Of a stretch of 56,451 nt of DNA, positions 17,691 to 25,841 are shown piece after piece. Where the stretch lies: positions 1 to 56,451 of IMG/VR virus record IMGVR_UViG_3300005663_000052; one strand, 5' to 3'. Below the pieces are notes generated by a model that had not been told where the DNA came from, did not search any database, and saw only the letters and a program-made list of their open reading frames with translations. The position numbers and the translations under genes are program-made. Source of the DNA: a virus. Positions within the stretch are counted from its first letter, which is position 1, and the number at the start of each line of letters is the position of its first letter.

Positions 17691-19798
17691 GGTTTGATGT
17701 ATCTCTCGGCAGGCGGAAGAATATAGACAGCTCTGGCATTGATACCGCCGTCCAATGCACCGTTGTTGATTTCTTCAGCAATGGCCACAACCCAGTGAGT
17801 GGATGCCGCCTCCTCTAGAGTGCCTTGGGTGTTATTGGATAGACATAGCTCATCACCCACGGCTACAGCACCATTGTTTGAACCTACAGCATCATCGAGG
17901 TCGACCTTGGGGTTGTATCCGGACACCTGCACGAACCCCGCTGTGCCTGCACTGATTGCCGCTGGGAGGTAGCCGAACGGGTCGATGGCCGTGTTGGACG
18001 ATTCGGCAATGATGATCGTGCCCGAGCTTCCGCTTCGCTGTACCCACCTTCTAGTCGCGAGGCCAGCCCCTGAATCCAACAGGTGAACCGTCTGCACGTC
18101 CGGCGGCACTCGCGTCACACTGCGGGCATCGTCGGTAATGAACGCCCCCATGTTGTTGGCGAAATTTCCATAGAACGTCGTCGCTACTATGTCGATTGGC
18201 TTTGGTGTAGTGTCGAAGCGGTTGCCGGTAATCGTGTTCTCGGAGCCGCGTACGCTAACCCCTTTGGCTCCGGCTGGGGCTACCTCAATCAGGCATCCGC
18301 TGACGATGTTGTCGGTGCCAAAAAGTTCGATACCAATTGTTACGCCAGATCCAGAGGCAGCACTAATATGGGCTCCGAGAATGCGATGGCCGTGGGCGTT
18401 TTCCAGGCGAATGCACCGCTGTTGCTTGGCACGAACGATTGACGGTCTGAACAAGCATTTCCCGCTCTCCATGATGCGGATGCCAGAGACATTGATCGTG
18501 GTGCCGTCGCCAGGCAGCCTGTTGTCTGTTGCGTCGCGATCCGTTGCGTCGGCTACGTCTGCGATTTTGTGGTCTACGAGTTTGCCATTGGTCCCGTCGC
18601 CATAGCAAACGCCTGACCCACTACAGAATTCCGTCCAGCCGAAACCGATATAGGATCCCCATGGCTGTAGAAGCCACCAGGCATCACCGTCACACGAGAT
18701 CACTGCAATCATCTCGAAGTGGGCATCCCATGACTGGTCATTCAAAAGGATACCGTTACACTCGCCGTGGAAGGTCGTGTCTCCCGTGTCGTCCCCATCG
18801 CCCTGGTTGCCGCGATTGCCGTCGATCGTTAGGTGAGAAATCCCCATACCAATGTAGGGCGAGGCCACTGGCGTATTGCCGTCGGAAATCACAACCGAAC
18901 GATTCTGGTTGGCCGCCAGCTTGATTCGCGTGGCGTGAATACCGGCACCGCGAATGTAAACCTGTTCTTTGAGCTGGATACAGCCGATCATCCGCACGAA
19001 GGTAGGCTGACCACCCGAACCACCGGCGATTGACCCGTAGTCTTCTGCAAAATCTTCACTGGATAGAAGGGCCTCGCTGGATGCAATATCCCCAGCAGCT
19101 AAGTCCCCAGCCCCGTCGTCTATCTCGGTGGCTGTGATGGTCACGTTGTCGTCATCGACAACAGTCGCTATTTGGTGCCAACCTACCGTAACGTTGGTGC
19201 CGCCACTGATGTAAAGCCAATCATCGACCGCTGCACTTGCAAAGGCTCCTACTTCCGTCAGTGTATTCGTTGCATCAACCCAGGTCGCTATCGTGACTGA
19301 TGAAGCCCCGGTCTTCTGCATGACTGTAAAGCAGATGTCTCGGTTGTTATCCTCGACACTGTTGTCGCCATCATCTTGACCACCTGACACTCGGTAGATT
19401 TGCCCTATAGATGTGTCGGAAAATGCACCCGTTGTAAAGTCGATGGTGGCATCGTCGTCTACAATAGTTGCCTCTGCTGAACCGTCCACTACGTCGGCGG
19501 GAAATACTATCTCCGTTGCCCCACTCGGCTTCGAGACAGTGAACAGTCCTGGGGACATCTCTATCAGAACCCCACCCGCAGCCGCACCCGTGTCGATCGC
19601 CTCTTGGATCTTGACTTGAGCATTCGTACTAGGGCACAGGAACACATTAGGCCCGCCCCGCTGGAACGTCCCCGGCGCATCACTGGCCACCACAAAGTAG
19701 GTCGTCGTTGGCATCCCGCCGCGACGCATCTCAACCTGCCCAAACACTGACGGACAAATCCCCGCCAGCAGGCAAAAGACAATTGCAATCCGTTTCAT
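17687..19798 (-). CDS. Exported beta-helix (pectate lyase-fold) tailspike-like protein
   Basis: 703 residues from the ATG at 19798, chosen for AAGGAG 6 bases upstream and for the Sec signal MKRIAIVFCLLAGICPSVFG. The centre carries repeated beta-helix turns (HLTIDGNRGNQGDG, NIVSGCLIEV, SENTITGNRFDTTP), the fold of tailspikes and polysaccharide lyases. The C-terminus (DELCLSNNTQGTL, WVVAIAEEI) resembles a small DUF2190-like virion domain. Probably binds or cuts surface polysaccharide. A signal peptide on a virion spike is unusual, as for the fibre at 6.3-8.4 kb. Confidence 0.65.
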   Translation of the reverse strand: MKRIAIVFCLLAGICPSVFGQVEMRRGGMPTTTYFVVASDAPGTFQRGGPNVFLCPSTNAQVKIQEAIDTGAAAGGVLIEMSPGLFTVSKPSGATEIVFPADVVDGSAEATIVDDDATIDFTTGAFSDTSIGQIYRVSGGQDDGDNSVEDNNRDICFTVMQKTGASSVTIATWVDATNTLTEVGAFASAAVDDWLYISGGTNVTVGWHQIATVVDDDNVTITATEIDDGAGDLAAGDIASSEALLSSEDFAEDYGSIAGGSGGQPTFVRMIGCIQLKEQVYIRGAGIHATRIKLAANQNRSVVISDGNTPVASPYIGMGISHLTIDGNRGNQGDGDDTGDTTFHGECNGILLNDQSWDAHFEMIAVISCDGDAWWLLQPWGSYIGFGWTEFCSGSGVCYGDGTNGKLVDHKIADVADATDRDATDNRLPGDGTTINVSGIRIMESGKCLFRPSIVRAKQQRCIRLENAHGHRILGAHISAASGSGVTIGIELFGTDNIVSGCLIEVAPAGAKGVSVRGSENTITGNRFDTTPKPIDIVATTFYGNFANNMGAFITDDARSVTRVPPDVQTVHLLDSGAGLATRRWVQRSGSSGTIIIAESSNTAIDPFGYLPAAISAGTAGFVQVSGYNPKVDLDDAVGSNNGAVAVGDELCLSNNTQGTLEEAASTHWVVAIAEEINNGALDGGINARAVYILPPAERYIKP

Positions 19799-19799
19799 C

Positions 19800-20006
19800 T
19801 CAATCTCCTTGTTCCAGTCGTGCAATCCGCTCGTCATTTTCGGCACACGGCAGAGAATTGAGTTTCGCTTCAATGTGAACCAAATGGTTTTCGGAAATCA
19901 CCGTCACAGCATCCTGCACTCGTTTGATCTGCATTCGCAGGGAATTCCAACCAGCCCCAAACATAAACGCCATTCCCAGTAGCTGTAGAATCGTGCCTGT
20001 CTCCAT
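19800..20006 (-). CDS. Small membrane protein, holin or spanin candidate
   Basis: 68 residues with CAGGAG upstream of the ATG. Residues 6-23 (ILQLLGMAFMFGAGWNSL) form one membrane segment, followed by a charged helix (QIKRVQDAVTVISENH) likely to be a coiled coil. The shape suits a one-segment holin or a phage membrane accessory protein. It lies among packaging and spike genes. No lysis enzyme is adjacent, so the call is tentative. Confidence 0.45.
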   Translation of the reverse strand: METGTILQLLGMAFMFGAGWNSLRMQIKRVQDAVTVISENHLVHIEAKLNSLPCAENDERIARLEQGD

Positions 20007-20054
20007 GGAATTGGCTCCTGACGTGAGGTAGGTAGTTGCCCGTCAGTATACAAG

Positions 20055-20387
20055 CTACTTCCCATTGCTTAGGAACCAAGACTCTGGGGCTGCCGGTATC
20101 TCCAACATGCTGATGATCGTATTCCCGGCCGGTACCGGTGGCTGCAAGACGTTGTTGGCAACGCTCCAGCCTGCTAGAAAACGCGAGCAAAACCACCGAA
20201 TCACCGAGGGGCTCGGCACGGGCCGGCCATCTTCCGATAGGCTCGATTGCGGCTCTCCCCGCTGCACAATTCTGCCTACCACCTTCGGGGTAAGAGAAAG
20301 GATGTCCGCAATCTCCTGCTGGGTGAAACCCCGACTACGGAAATCGAGCACCTGAATCTCGCACAATTCAGAGATTGGCCAGCTCAT
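20055..20387 (-). CDS. Helix-turn-helix protein next to the large terminase
   Basis: 110 residues; ATG overlaps the terminase stop (ATGA). Residues 12-45 contain GFTQQEIADILSLTPKVVGRIV, a helix-turn-helix of the sigma-4/small terminase type (written here in two parts: GFTQQEIADIL and SLTPKVVGRIV). The C-terminus is Pro-rich. It could be a second small terminase or packaging-site binder, or a regulator of late genes. Confidence 0.6.
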   Translation of the reverse strand: MSWPISELCEIQVLDFRSRGFTQQEIADILSLTPKVVGRIVQRGEPQSSLSEDGRPVPSPSVIRWFCSRFLAGWSVANNVLQPPVPAGNTIISMLEIPAAPESWFLSNGK

Positions 20388-21802
20388 CCTACTTCCACAA
20401 AATGCTCCGCCTCGGAAAACTCGTCAATCGGCGGCTGCCGGGCCACCAACGCCGCGGCCGGGAGAGCCATCACAAACGCCACGGCCCGGTCCGCATGGCC
20501 GTAACCATCCCGCACAGACTTCAGTTTGTACGTTCCAAGCTTGGTCTCTTCGATATTCAGCCGGTGGAGATCCCGCACGAACAATTCCTGTCGATAGATA
20601 CGGATCAAGCGATTGCGGAAATGCTCAAGTACCGTCCTGGCAATTTCATCCCCCGTCGCTCCGGTCATTGTGATCGGATCCATGATCACACCCCGCTGGC
20701 GAACTCGCTCAGCAATGTACTCCATTTGCCACGGATCGAAACAGCACCCCAGGCAAGGAAAATCCGCCCAGCCGCGGAGAATGGCCGATTCCACCTGCTC
20801 CAACGCAATTCGCCCGCCGATGGGCGCCCAGGATTCACACCGAGCCAACCAGATCTGCGGATTCCCCCGCTGAACGGCCAAATGAACCACGGCCGCATGG
20901 TCGTGCTGCACGCCAGCGTCTACCCCTTGGATTACGACAAACCCGTTGTCCAGAACATGCTTCGGAGTCATCGGCCCGTCCATCCGCACGGCCGCCTCGA
21001 TGTCATCCGCGTCAATCGCATTGGCTTCCGTGGCCGACCAAATCCCACGCCAGAGTCGATTGAACCGCAACGTCGTGTTCCGCATCTTGGCCCCCCTGAC
21101 GTTCCGCTGCGGAATCCAGGGAGCCGGCTCTTCGACTTTCTGGAACCACCAGTCACCTGACTGCCGATGCTCTTCCCGCCAATCGTGCTGCCAAGTTTGC
21201 AAATGGCCGGCGTTGGTGGCGATCAGCATGAAGTTGTTGCCGATCTTGTCTGCATTGTCGGCCATCGTCTCCATGAAATCCTTGTTGGTGACGTGGCTCA
21301 GCTCGTTGCAGACGGTCATGTTGGGCCGCGAACCATGGGCGCCCGTGGAAGTCGTAGTCAGCACATCCATGACCGCCTCGGTTTGTTTGCCGATGACTTT
21401 GCTCTTCTGAAATTCCACCAGCGGTGCCATCCACGGATTGAGCCGAACCACCGATTGCATGGCCAAAAGAGTCTCGGCAGCCTGCTCTTGTTGTTCGGCG
21501 CCAATTTCGATCAGAATCGGCCGACGCGAAAATATCAGCATCCACAACAGGCAACACCCGACGTCCGAATCCTTGCTAGCTCCCTTGGTCCGCTCGATCC
21601 AGATCCCCCGGTCCGGCGGCATCTTGTGATGGGCTACTGCTTGCAGACACGGCACCAACCGCTCATAGGCCTCGAACTGAAAATCCGCACAGACGTCCCG
21701 TTGCTTCTTGGTGGGATCGGCCCCCGGCACGACCAGATCCATGATGAAGGCCATGGGGTCGCGGGCGTATTGCTTGAATTTTGTAGGGGTAATGCGTTTC
21801 AC
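20384..21802 (-). CDS. terL: Terminase large subunit
   Basis: 472 residues, GTG start at 21802. The ATPase half has a degenerate Walker A (RTKGASKDSD, near residue 72) and an acidic Walker B-like CNELSHV near residue 167. The nuclease half has the RNase H-type acids: GVDAGVQHDHAAVV, CCFDPWQMEYIAER and YGHADRAVAF near the C-terminus. It cuts and packages phage DNA with the small subunit encoded upstream. The Walker A is unlike the usual GxxGxGKT, though the Lys-Asp-Ser context keeps one Lys. A hairpin sits just before the GTG and may limit translation. Confidence 0.85.
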   Translation of the reverse strand: MKRITPTKFKQYARDPMAFIMDLVVPGADPTKKQRDVCADFQFEAYERLVPCLQAVAHHKMPPDRGIWIERTKGASKDSDVGCCLLWMLIFSRRPILIEIGAEQQEQAAETLLAMQSVVRLNPWMAPLVEFQKSKVIGKQTEAVMDVLTTTSTGAHGSRPNMTVCNELSHVTNKDFMETMADNADKIGNNFMLIATNAGHLQTWQHDWREEHRQSGDWWFQKVEEPAPWIPQRNVRGAKMRNTTLRFNRLWRGIWSATEANAIDADDIEAAVRMDGPMTPKHVLDNGFVVIQGVDAGVQHDHAAVVHLAVQRGNPQIWLARCESWAPIGGRIALEQVESAILRGWADFPCLGCCFDPWQMEYIAERVRQRGVIMDPITMTGATGDEIARTVLEHFRNRLIRIYRQELFVRDLHRLNIEETKLGTYKLKSVRDGYGHADRAVAFVMALPAAALVARQPPIDEFSEAEHFVEVG

Positions 21803-21805
21803 ACA

Positions 21806-21833
21806 GGAGCCCTCGCATAAGAGGATGGGCTCC
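21806..21833 (-). promoter_or_regulatory. Hairpin just upstream of the large terminase start
   Basis: GGAGCCC at 21833-21827 pairs with GGGCTCC at 21812-21806 and an inner CCTC/GAGG extends the stem. It ends three bases before the GTG start of the large terminase and covers the expected ribosome site. It could slow translation or act as a processing site; no U-run follows, so it is not a normal terminator. Confidence 0.4.
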
Positions 21834-21860
21834 CAGCCCTACAAATGAAATTCCGCTCAC

Positions 21861-22268
21861 TCACTCGTCATCGTCGCCGAAATCCAGATTACCCAAGCCG
21901 ACTTCTTTTTCCTTGATACCGAGCTTGAGCACCGCTGCGTTCCGTCTCATCGAAGCATCACGAACCTGCTTGGTGATTTCCCGAATAACCTTGATGCTGG
22001 GCTCCGTTTTCCAGACGCGAGCCAAGAGCTTTTGCACCAGCATCTCTTCCATGTAGCACTTGACGGCATAAGTCATGGCCGACACAAATTGAATGGGAAT
22101 CTTCAAATCATCGTCAATCCCGTACTCTCGGCAAACGGCCTGCCGCATGCTCATCCAGAATTTGAACGCCCGGTATTTCTCCGGCCCACAATCAGCCGGC
22201 CAATCGCCCAAGTCCAATCCATGAATCTGCCGACGCTGCCGCCCGCTTCTCCCCTTCACTCCCGCCAT
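21861..22268 (-). CDS. Probable terminase small subunit
   Basis: 135 residues starting MAGVKGRSGRQRRQ, the usual basic opening of small terminases. It continues with helices (FKFWMSMRQAVCREYG, TYAVKCYMEEMLVQKLLAR, IREITKQVRDASMR) and an acidic end DFGDDDE. It lies directly before the large subunit. Its first 77 bases overlap the end of the recombinase gene in another frame. Confidence 0.7.
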   Translation of the reverse strand: MAGVKGRSGRQRRQIHGLDLGDWPADCGPEKYRAFKFWMSMRQAVCREYGIDDDLKIPIQFVSAMTYAVKCYMEEMLVQKLLARVWKTEPSIKVIREITKQVRDASMRRNAAVLKLGIKEKEVGLGNLDFGDDDE

Positions 22269-22839
22269 CCCACTCCCTCCGCGAAATCACATCGACCACC
22301 CGCTGCGGCGCGATGTGGTCCAAATACCGGGCCGTAACCGCAATCGACTCATGGCCGAGCTGCTTACTGATTATTCCAATATCCACGCCTTCACGCAATA
22401 GCTCCGCGGCCAGCGTGTGCCGAAATCCGTGGGCATGAATGCGTTTTTCGATCCCCGCCCTGGCCCCCAGCCGCGGCAACAGCGTGCGAATGTACTGGCC
22501 GGCCAGCTTGCCTCCCTGAAGCGTGCAGAAGATCGGCTGATGCCCATTCAACCCGATTTCCCGCCGCCGATCCAGCCACCGTGCCAGCAGTGCCAGTGCT
22601 GCCGTGTCGATCCCCACCACCCGGAATTTGCCCCCCTTGCCGTGGCGGACAGTCACCTGGCCGGCGGCCGAATCGACGTCACGAGCCCGCAGACTGAGTG
22701 CCTCGTCAATCCGCAGGCCGGTGCGGTAGAGTAGACCGATCAGCGCCCGATTGCGGATGCCGGTGGGAGCGTCCTGCGAACAGGCTCCCATCAGCCGGTC
22801 GATTTCGTTTTGCGTGTAGACTTCAGGTGGACGTTTCAT
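22192..22839 (-). CDS. Short tyrosine recombinase (catalytic domain only)
   Basis: 215 residues from the ATG at 22839 (AAAGGGG upstream). All catalytic residues are visible: R in YRTGLRIDEAL, K in RHGKGGKFRVV, HxxR in HAHGFRHTLAAELL, H in KQLGHES, and Y in TARYLDHI. The N-terminal core-binding domain of normal integrases (about 100 residues) is missing, leaving MKRPPEVYTQNEIDRLM at the front. The C-terminal tail reads through the start of the small terminase. Could act in resolving multimers or integrating with a partner. A second, full-length integrase is at 47-48 kb. Confidence 0.8.
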   Translation of the reverse strand: MKRPPEVYTQNEIDRLMGACSQDAPTGIRNRALIGLLYRTGLRIDEALSLRARDVDSAAGQVTVRHGKGGKFRVVGIDTAALALLARWLDRRREIGLNGHQPIFCTLQGGKLAGQYIRTLLPRLGARAGIEKRIHAHGFRHTLAAELLREGVDIGIISKQLGHESIAVTARYLDHIAPQRVVDVISRREWDGGSEGEKRAAASADSWIGLGRLAG

Positions 22840-23123
22840 GGCTTTTCCCCTTTTCGTAATGGAAATATCCCCAAACCAACAAACGCGATTTTTCCTACCA
22901 ATAATTTGCCGGTTTCTGCGTCTGTTCCAATAGCACACCAATCGACATCTAGATTGCCGTGGTTGCCCGGTACCGATGCCCAATACCAATTCTCCTCATC
23001 AAACGAAACTCCCACTTCGGTACATTGCCGTCCTGCCCCTTGTTTGGAACCAAACCACTGAGAAGATGGCAGACACACCATGCCAACAATTGCCACAAGA
23101 GACTCACGTCGATTGAGTTTCAT
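22836..23123 (-). CDS. Small protein with twin-arginine-like start
   Basis: 95 residues from the ATG at 23123 (ATGA overlap, GGGAAAGAG upstream). N-terminus MKLNRRESLVAIVGMVC has two arginines and a hydrophobic run, somewhat like a Tat signal. The remainder (ENWYWASVPGNHGN, then WCAIGTDAETGKLLVG) is unrecognised. It precedes the short recombinase. Confidence 0.5.
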   Translation of the reverse strand: MKLNRRESLVAIVGMVCLPSSQWFGSKQGAGRQCTEVGVSFDEENWYWASVPGNHGNLDVDWCAIGTDAETGKLLVGKIAFVGLGIFPLRKGEKP

Positions 23124-23398
23124 GGCTCTTTCCCTTCCTGTGGCTGTTGTGGTTCTCGCCCCTCGACTTTGGCGATAGCGTCTCGCAGCATGCAGGGGAT
23201 TGCAATTGCCAATTTGTGCTTGCCCCATGGTTTTTCGCCAATAGCCTTGCGATCGGCATCAGTGCCAATCAGATACAAGGCTGCCTGACATGCCTTCCGC
23301 AGCTCAGCGATCACCCGCTCCCGCTGATCCACGGGGGCACGTTGTTGCCATCGGGGCATTGCTCCACAGGACGGACAGGGTTTGTTTTGGTCAGTCAT
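23120..23398 (-). CDS. Small zinc-finger-like protein (CPSC module)
   Basis: 92 residues from the ATG at 23398 (ATGA overlap). Opens with KPCPSCGAMPRWQQRAP, a module that is repeated at the start of the gene at 26.7-27.0 kb and shared at DNA level. The rest is a helix ending AIAKVEGRE. Function unknown. Confidence 0.5.
   Translation of the reverse strand: MTDQNKPCPSCGAMPRWQQRAPVDQRERVIAELRKACQAALYLIGTDADRKAIGEKPWGKHKLAIAIPCMLRDAIAKVEGREPQQPQEGKEP
23333..23380. repeat. 48-bp repeat, copy 1 (CPSC module)
   Basis: Matches 26893-26940 at 45 of 48 positions in the same orientation. It encodes the first residues of two different small proteins, so it marks duplication or shuffling of gene starts. 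Confidence 0.85.
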
Positions 23399-23799
23399 GT
23401 TCTCTCCTTGGCTTTGGCAATGGCGAAAAAAGCCAGCGTTGCAGCAACGCCACCTGCCGCTGGGTCGTTTATTTTGGCAGCATGTACGATGGCTTCGCAC
23501 GCAACTAGAAGATCGGGAGCGGCGGCGATGAGGCAGGCGTCGGCTACGTTGAATTCTCGGGGATACACCGGGGTGAGTACACATACGCAGCCGCGCCCAG
23601 GTCCAGCCGGGCCCCAGATCAAGCCGGGCTTGCCGCGTTCGTAGTGCTCATTAGTGTTAACGGACCACGGTCCTGGCGTATGCTCGATCTCTTCCGCCTT
23701 CTTTCTGACTTTGATCTCAGGCCGAAAGTCGCCGAGCGCGGCTTCAGTCCACTGCTCGGCCCACCCTTCTTCTCCCGGTCCCGGGGTATGCTTGCTCAT
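23395..23799 (-). CDS. Phage small protein with HTPGPW motif
   Basis: 134 residues from the ATG at 23799 (ATGA overlap). It contains two HTPGP segments (HTPGPGEEG and HTPGPWSVN) and the AFNVADACLIAAAPDLL-type stretch common in phage early proteins of the Ead/Ea22 group (here FNVADACLIAAAPDLL). Function unknown; such proteins often vary between phages. Confidence 0.6.
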   Translation of the reverse strand: MSKHTPGPGEEGWAEQWTEAALGDFRPEIKVRKKAEEIEHTPGPWSVNTNEHYERGKPGLIWGPAGPGRGCVCVLTPVYPREFNVADACLIAAAPDLLVACEAIVHAAKINDPAAGGVAATLAFFAIAKAKERT

Positions 23800-24002
23800 G
23801 TTCGCTCCTCGACTTTGACGATGGCCTCGCGAGCCATTTGGGCATACGATCGAGCCAAGGCTTGATGACCCGCAGCCCATTGGCCGGCAGAGTGTCCTGC
23901 GGCCTCAACGAGATTCGCCATCAATCTGCTCGCCTCCACCAGCTCCTCAATCAGCCGCTCCCGCTCTTCGCAGACGGGGCAGTGGTTGGTTGTGTCAGGC
24001 AT
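23796..24002 (-). CDS. Small helical protein with CxxC
   Basis: 68 residues from the ATG at 24002. Starts MPDTTNHCPVCEERERL then one long amphipathic helix ending REAIVKVEERT. The start lies in a GAGGCGACCG leader that recurs before the gene at 26.96 kb. Function unknown. Confidence 0.5.
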   Translation of the reverse strand: MPDTTNHCPVCEERERLIEELVEASRLMANLVEAAGHSAGQWAAGHQALARSYAQMAREAIVKVEERT

Positions 24003-24540
24003 CGGTCGCCTCACTTTCTTGAACAGCCGGGAAGTGAGCTAATGCGTGATAGATGAATTTGTGTGTGGCTGTGTAGGTGCTGTCGCGATTGTCAATAATC
24101 CAGCCACGCTCAATCAGCCCATTGAACAAATAGTCGTATTTGTCTTCAGCGTCTAGCTGGTGTTTTGCTACTGTCCAACCTCCTGCCTTCTGGCAAGCAC
24201 GCACGAAAAACTTGGCGGACACTTCACGTTCGCAGTTGTCGAAACTGTCCCACCAGTGCCTATCATCAGTCTCAATCATGTCGGGCGCGATCACCCTGGC
24301 AAAATGCTGCGGCTTTTGCTCGGCAAGCCAGTTCGCGGCATGGCATTGCAGGTCCAGCCAAATCCCCGCCAATAATTGTTTGGGATAGGCCCCTTCTCCC
24401 TCGATCGGGTCAGACCACTGCATCGTCTTGTAGACGCCATCGGAATCGCGTTCCAGCATGAAGTCGAAGATGGCCCGAGCATCGGCTGGCCAGAGCCCGC
24501 AGTCATAGAGCATCTTTTCGAGTTTTTCTCTTACCGTCAT
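23995..24540 (-). CDS. Early protein of unknown function
   Basis: 181 residues preceded by GAGAGGTGAAAG. Begins MTVREKLEKMLYDCGL; the N-terminal ADARAIFDFMLE region and the WDSFDNCEREVSAKFF segment look like small helical domains. This start is often found in phage early genes. Not recognised further. Confidence 0.55.
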   Translation of the reverse strand: MTVREKLEKMLYDCGLWPADARAIFDFMLERDSDGVYKTMQWSDPIEGEGAYPKQLLAGIWLDLQCHAANWLAEQKPQHFARVIAPDMIETDDRHWWDSFDNCEREVSAKFFVRACQKAGGWTVAKHQLDAEDKYDYLFNGLIERGWIIDNRDSTYTATHKFIYHALAHFPAVQESEATDA

Positions 24541-24572
24541 CTTTCACCTCTCGGGGTTACATTTCCTCTCAG

Positions 24573-24773
24573 TCAATCAAGACATTTTGGACACAACAAC
24601 CGAAAGTTGCGACCAATAACAACGATCGTCTCCGGTGCATATCCATATCCCGCAGTGACACTGGCTTCACCCATCAAGGCAACATCTCCGTTCCTCACCG
24701 GACAAAAACATCGATCACACGAGAAGGGTGTTTCCAATATTCTCATGCGGTGTAAATGAGCTTCTCCGGCCAT
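24573..24773 (-). CDS. Small zinc-binding protein
   Basis: 66 residues. CDRCFCP near residue 19 and LLCPKC at the C-terminus give four to five cysteines in zinc-ribbon spacing. GGAAGG lies upstream of the ATG. Function unknown. Confidence 0.5.
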   Translation of the reverse strand: MAGEAHLHRMRILETPFSCDRCFCPVRNGDVALMGEASVTAGYGYAPETIVVIGRNFRLLCPKCLD

Positions 24774-24788
24774 GCGTCTTTTCCTTCC

Positions 24789-24909
24789 TCAATCAATCAA
24801 CTCACTAACCTCCACCCCCAACGCCCCAGCCAACTTCTTCAGCGTCCGCACCTGTGGATCGTAATGCCTCCTCAAAATCCTGCTGGGACTCTGTTTTCCT
24901 GTCGGCCAT
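24789..24909 (-). pseudogene. Chimeric remnant carrying the 3' end of a repressor-like gene
   Basis: An ATG at 24909 with a good leader opens a 34-residue frame (MADRKTESQQDFEEA, stop at 24807-24805). In a second frame the same DNA encodes the last ~24 residues of the HTH gene at 25.6 kb (ending VSELID), and 72 bases match it at 69 positions. A recombination seems to have joined a new start to the old 3' end out of frame. A real 34-residue peptide cannot be excluded. Confidence 0.6.
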
Positions 24910-24931
24910 CGTCTCACCTCTCGGGCTTACA

Positions 24932-25207
24932 TCAGAATGCACGGACGCCAGGCAATCCTATGATCGCCAGCCTCACGTTACTCTCATCCCGTAGCGTATA
25001 GTTGCCCATTCCCATTGCATGGTGCAACAATTGCTTGATCTGATCCGTCTGAAACTTCTCGTCAACGACAAGCGATGCCGTGTTGTGATACGTCTTTCGG
25101 TCCGATGCCATAAAGTGGCCAGTCACTCCACGGGACTGAGCGTGAAGACGAAACTCCAGCGTGCCACATCGAAGGTCAAAGAACACTGACGTATGAGTCC
25201 ATCGCAT
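24932..25207 (-). CDS. Small protein of unknown function
   Basis: 91 residues, CAAGAGGTGAGA upstream of the ATG. Begins MRWTHTSVFFDLRCG; beta-rich first half with FRLHAQSRGVTGHF, second half helical. Not recognised. It belongs to the chain of short early genes. Confidence 0.45.
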   Translation of the reverse strand: MRWTHTSVFFDLRCGTLEFRLHAQSRGVTGHFMASDRKTYHNTASLVVDEKFQTDQIKQLLHHAMGMGNYTLRDESNVRLAIIGLPGVRAF

Positions 25208-25246
25208 CTTCTCACCTCTTGGAGTTACATTTGGCGTTGATATACT

Positions 25247-25564
25247 TCAGTCACCATGCCCTCTTTCAAGAGCAGCCAGTGCCTTACGTAATAGGTCAAC
25301 ACAAGCTGAGTGGTCGCCGCGAAACACACAGTAATTCAACGGGACGGGGGTTTCGCCGCCACCGATTGAGATCCTCAGAATACCGTGTTCGTCTGGCGGC
25401 AAATGTCGAACGTCGATGCCGTTTGTCTTCCACTCCCCGAGTACCGGTTCACCTTCCTTGCCGGCCGTAATCTTAGATTCTCCGGCGACACACATTTGCT
25501 CTGCCTTGGCCGCCAAACTGCGCAGCCAGTCGCGACGAGCATCTCTATCTTCGTGGGTTTGCAT
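25247..25564 (-). CDS. Small protein of unknown function
   Basis: 105 residues with CAGGAG before the ATG. N-terminal helix (DRDARRDWLRSLAAKAEQ), central beta region (RHLPPDEHGILRISIGG) and a C-terminal helix DLLRKALAALERGHGD. Not recognised. Confidence 0.5.
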   Translation of the reverse strand: MQTHEDRDARRDWLRSLAAKAEQMCVAGESKITAGKEGEPVLGEWKTNGIDVRHLPPDEHGILRISIGGGETPVPLNYCVFRGDHSACVDLLRKALAALERGHGD

Positions 25565-25614
25565 TAGAATCTCCTGTTTGGTGAGCCTGCTATATCAGTG
25601 CCTTACATTTCCTC

Positions 25615-25686
25615 TCAGTCAATCAACTCACTAACTTCCACCCCCAACGCCCCAGCCAACTTCTTCAGCGTCCGCACCTGCGGATC
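25615..25686. repeat. 72-bp repeat, parent copy (HTH 3' end)
   Basis: Direct repeat of 24789-24860, 69 of 72 bases identical. This copy is inside the intact HTH gene. Confidence 0.85.
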
Positions 25687-25827
25687 ATGGTCACTCCCCT
25701 CGATCCGCGAGAGATAGCTCTGCTTGATCCCAGCCGCCTCAGCCAACGCCTCCTGCGAAAGCTCAGCCGCCAGCCGCATGGCTTTGATCCGCTGGCCGAT
25801 GGATTGAGGTTTTTTCTTTCGGCTCAT
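25615..25827 (-). CDS. XRE-family helix-turn-helix protein (Cro/CI-like)
   Basis: 70 residues. A compact HTH-XRE domain fills the protein: IGQRIKAMRLAAELSQ, EALAEAAGIKQSYLSRIE, then VRTLKKLAGALGVEV. It lacks a dimerisation or cleavage domain, so it looks like a Cro-type or antitoxin-type DNA binder, probably setting early gene expression. GAGAGGAC precedes the ATG. Its 3' end is duplicated 0.8 kb away. Confidence 0.8.
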   Translation of the reverse strand: MSRKKKPQSIGQRIKAMRLAAELSQEALAEAAGIKQSYLSRIEGSDHDPQVRTLKKLAGALGVEVSELID

Positions 25828-25841
25828 GCCGTCCTCTCAAT

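Larger units (their letters stand above)
24545..25230 (-). repeat. Conserved 18-base leader before three starts
   Basis: CACCTCTCGGGGTTACAT at 24545-24562, and near copies at 24915-24932 and 25213-25230, lie just before three start codons (seen on the minus strand as ATGTAA..CGAGAGGTG). Each contains the ribosome site. The leader seems to travel with short genes as a cassette border. Confidence 0.7.
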
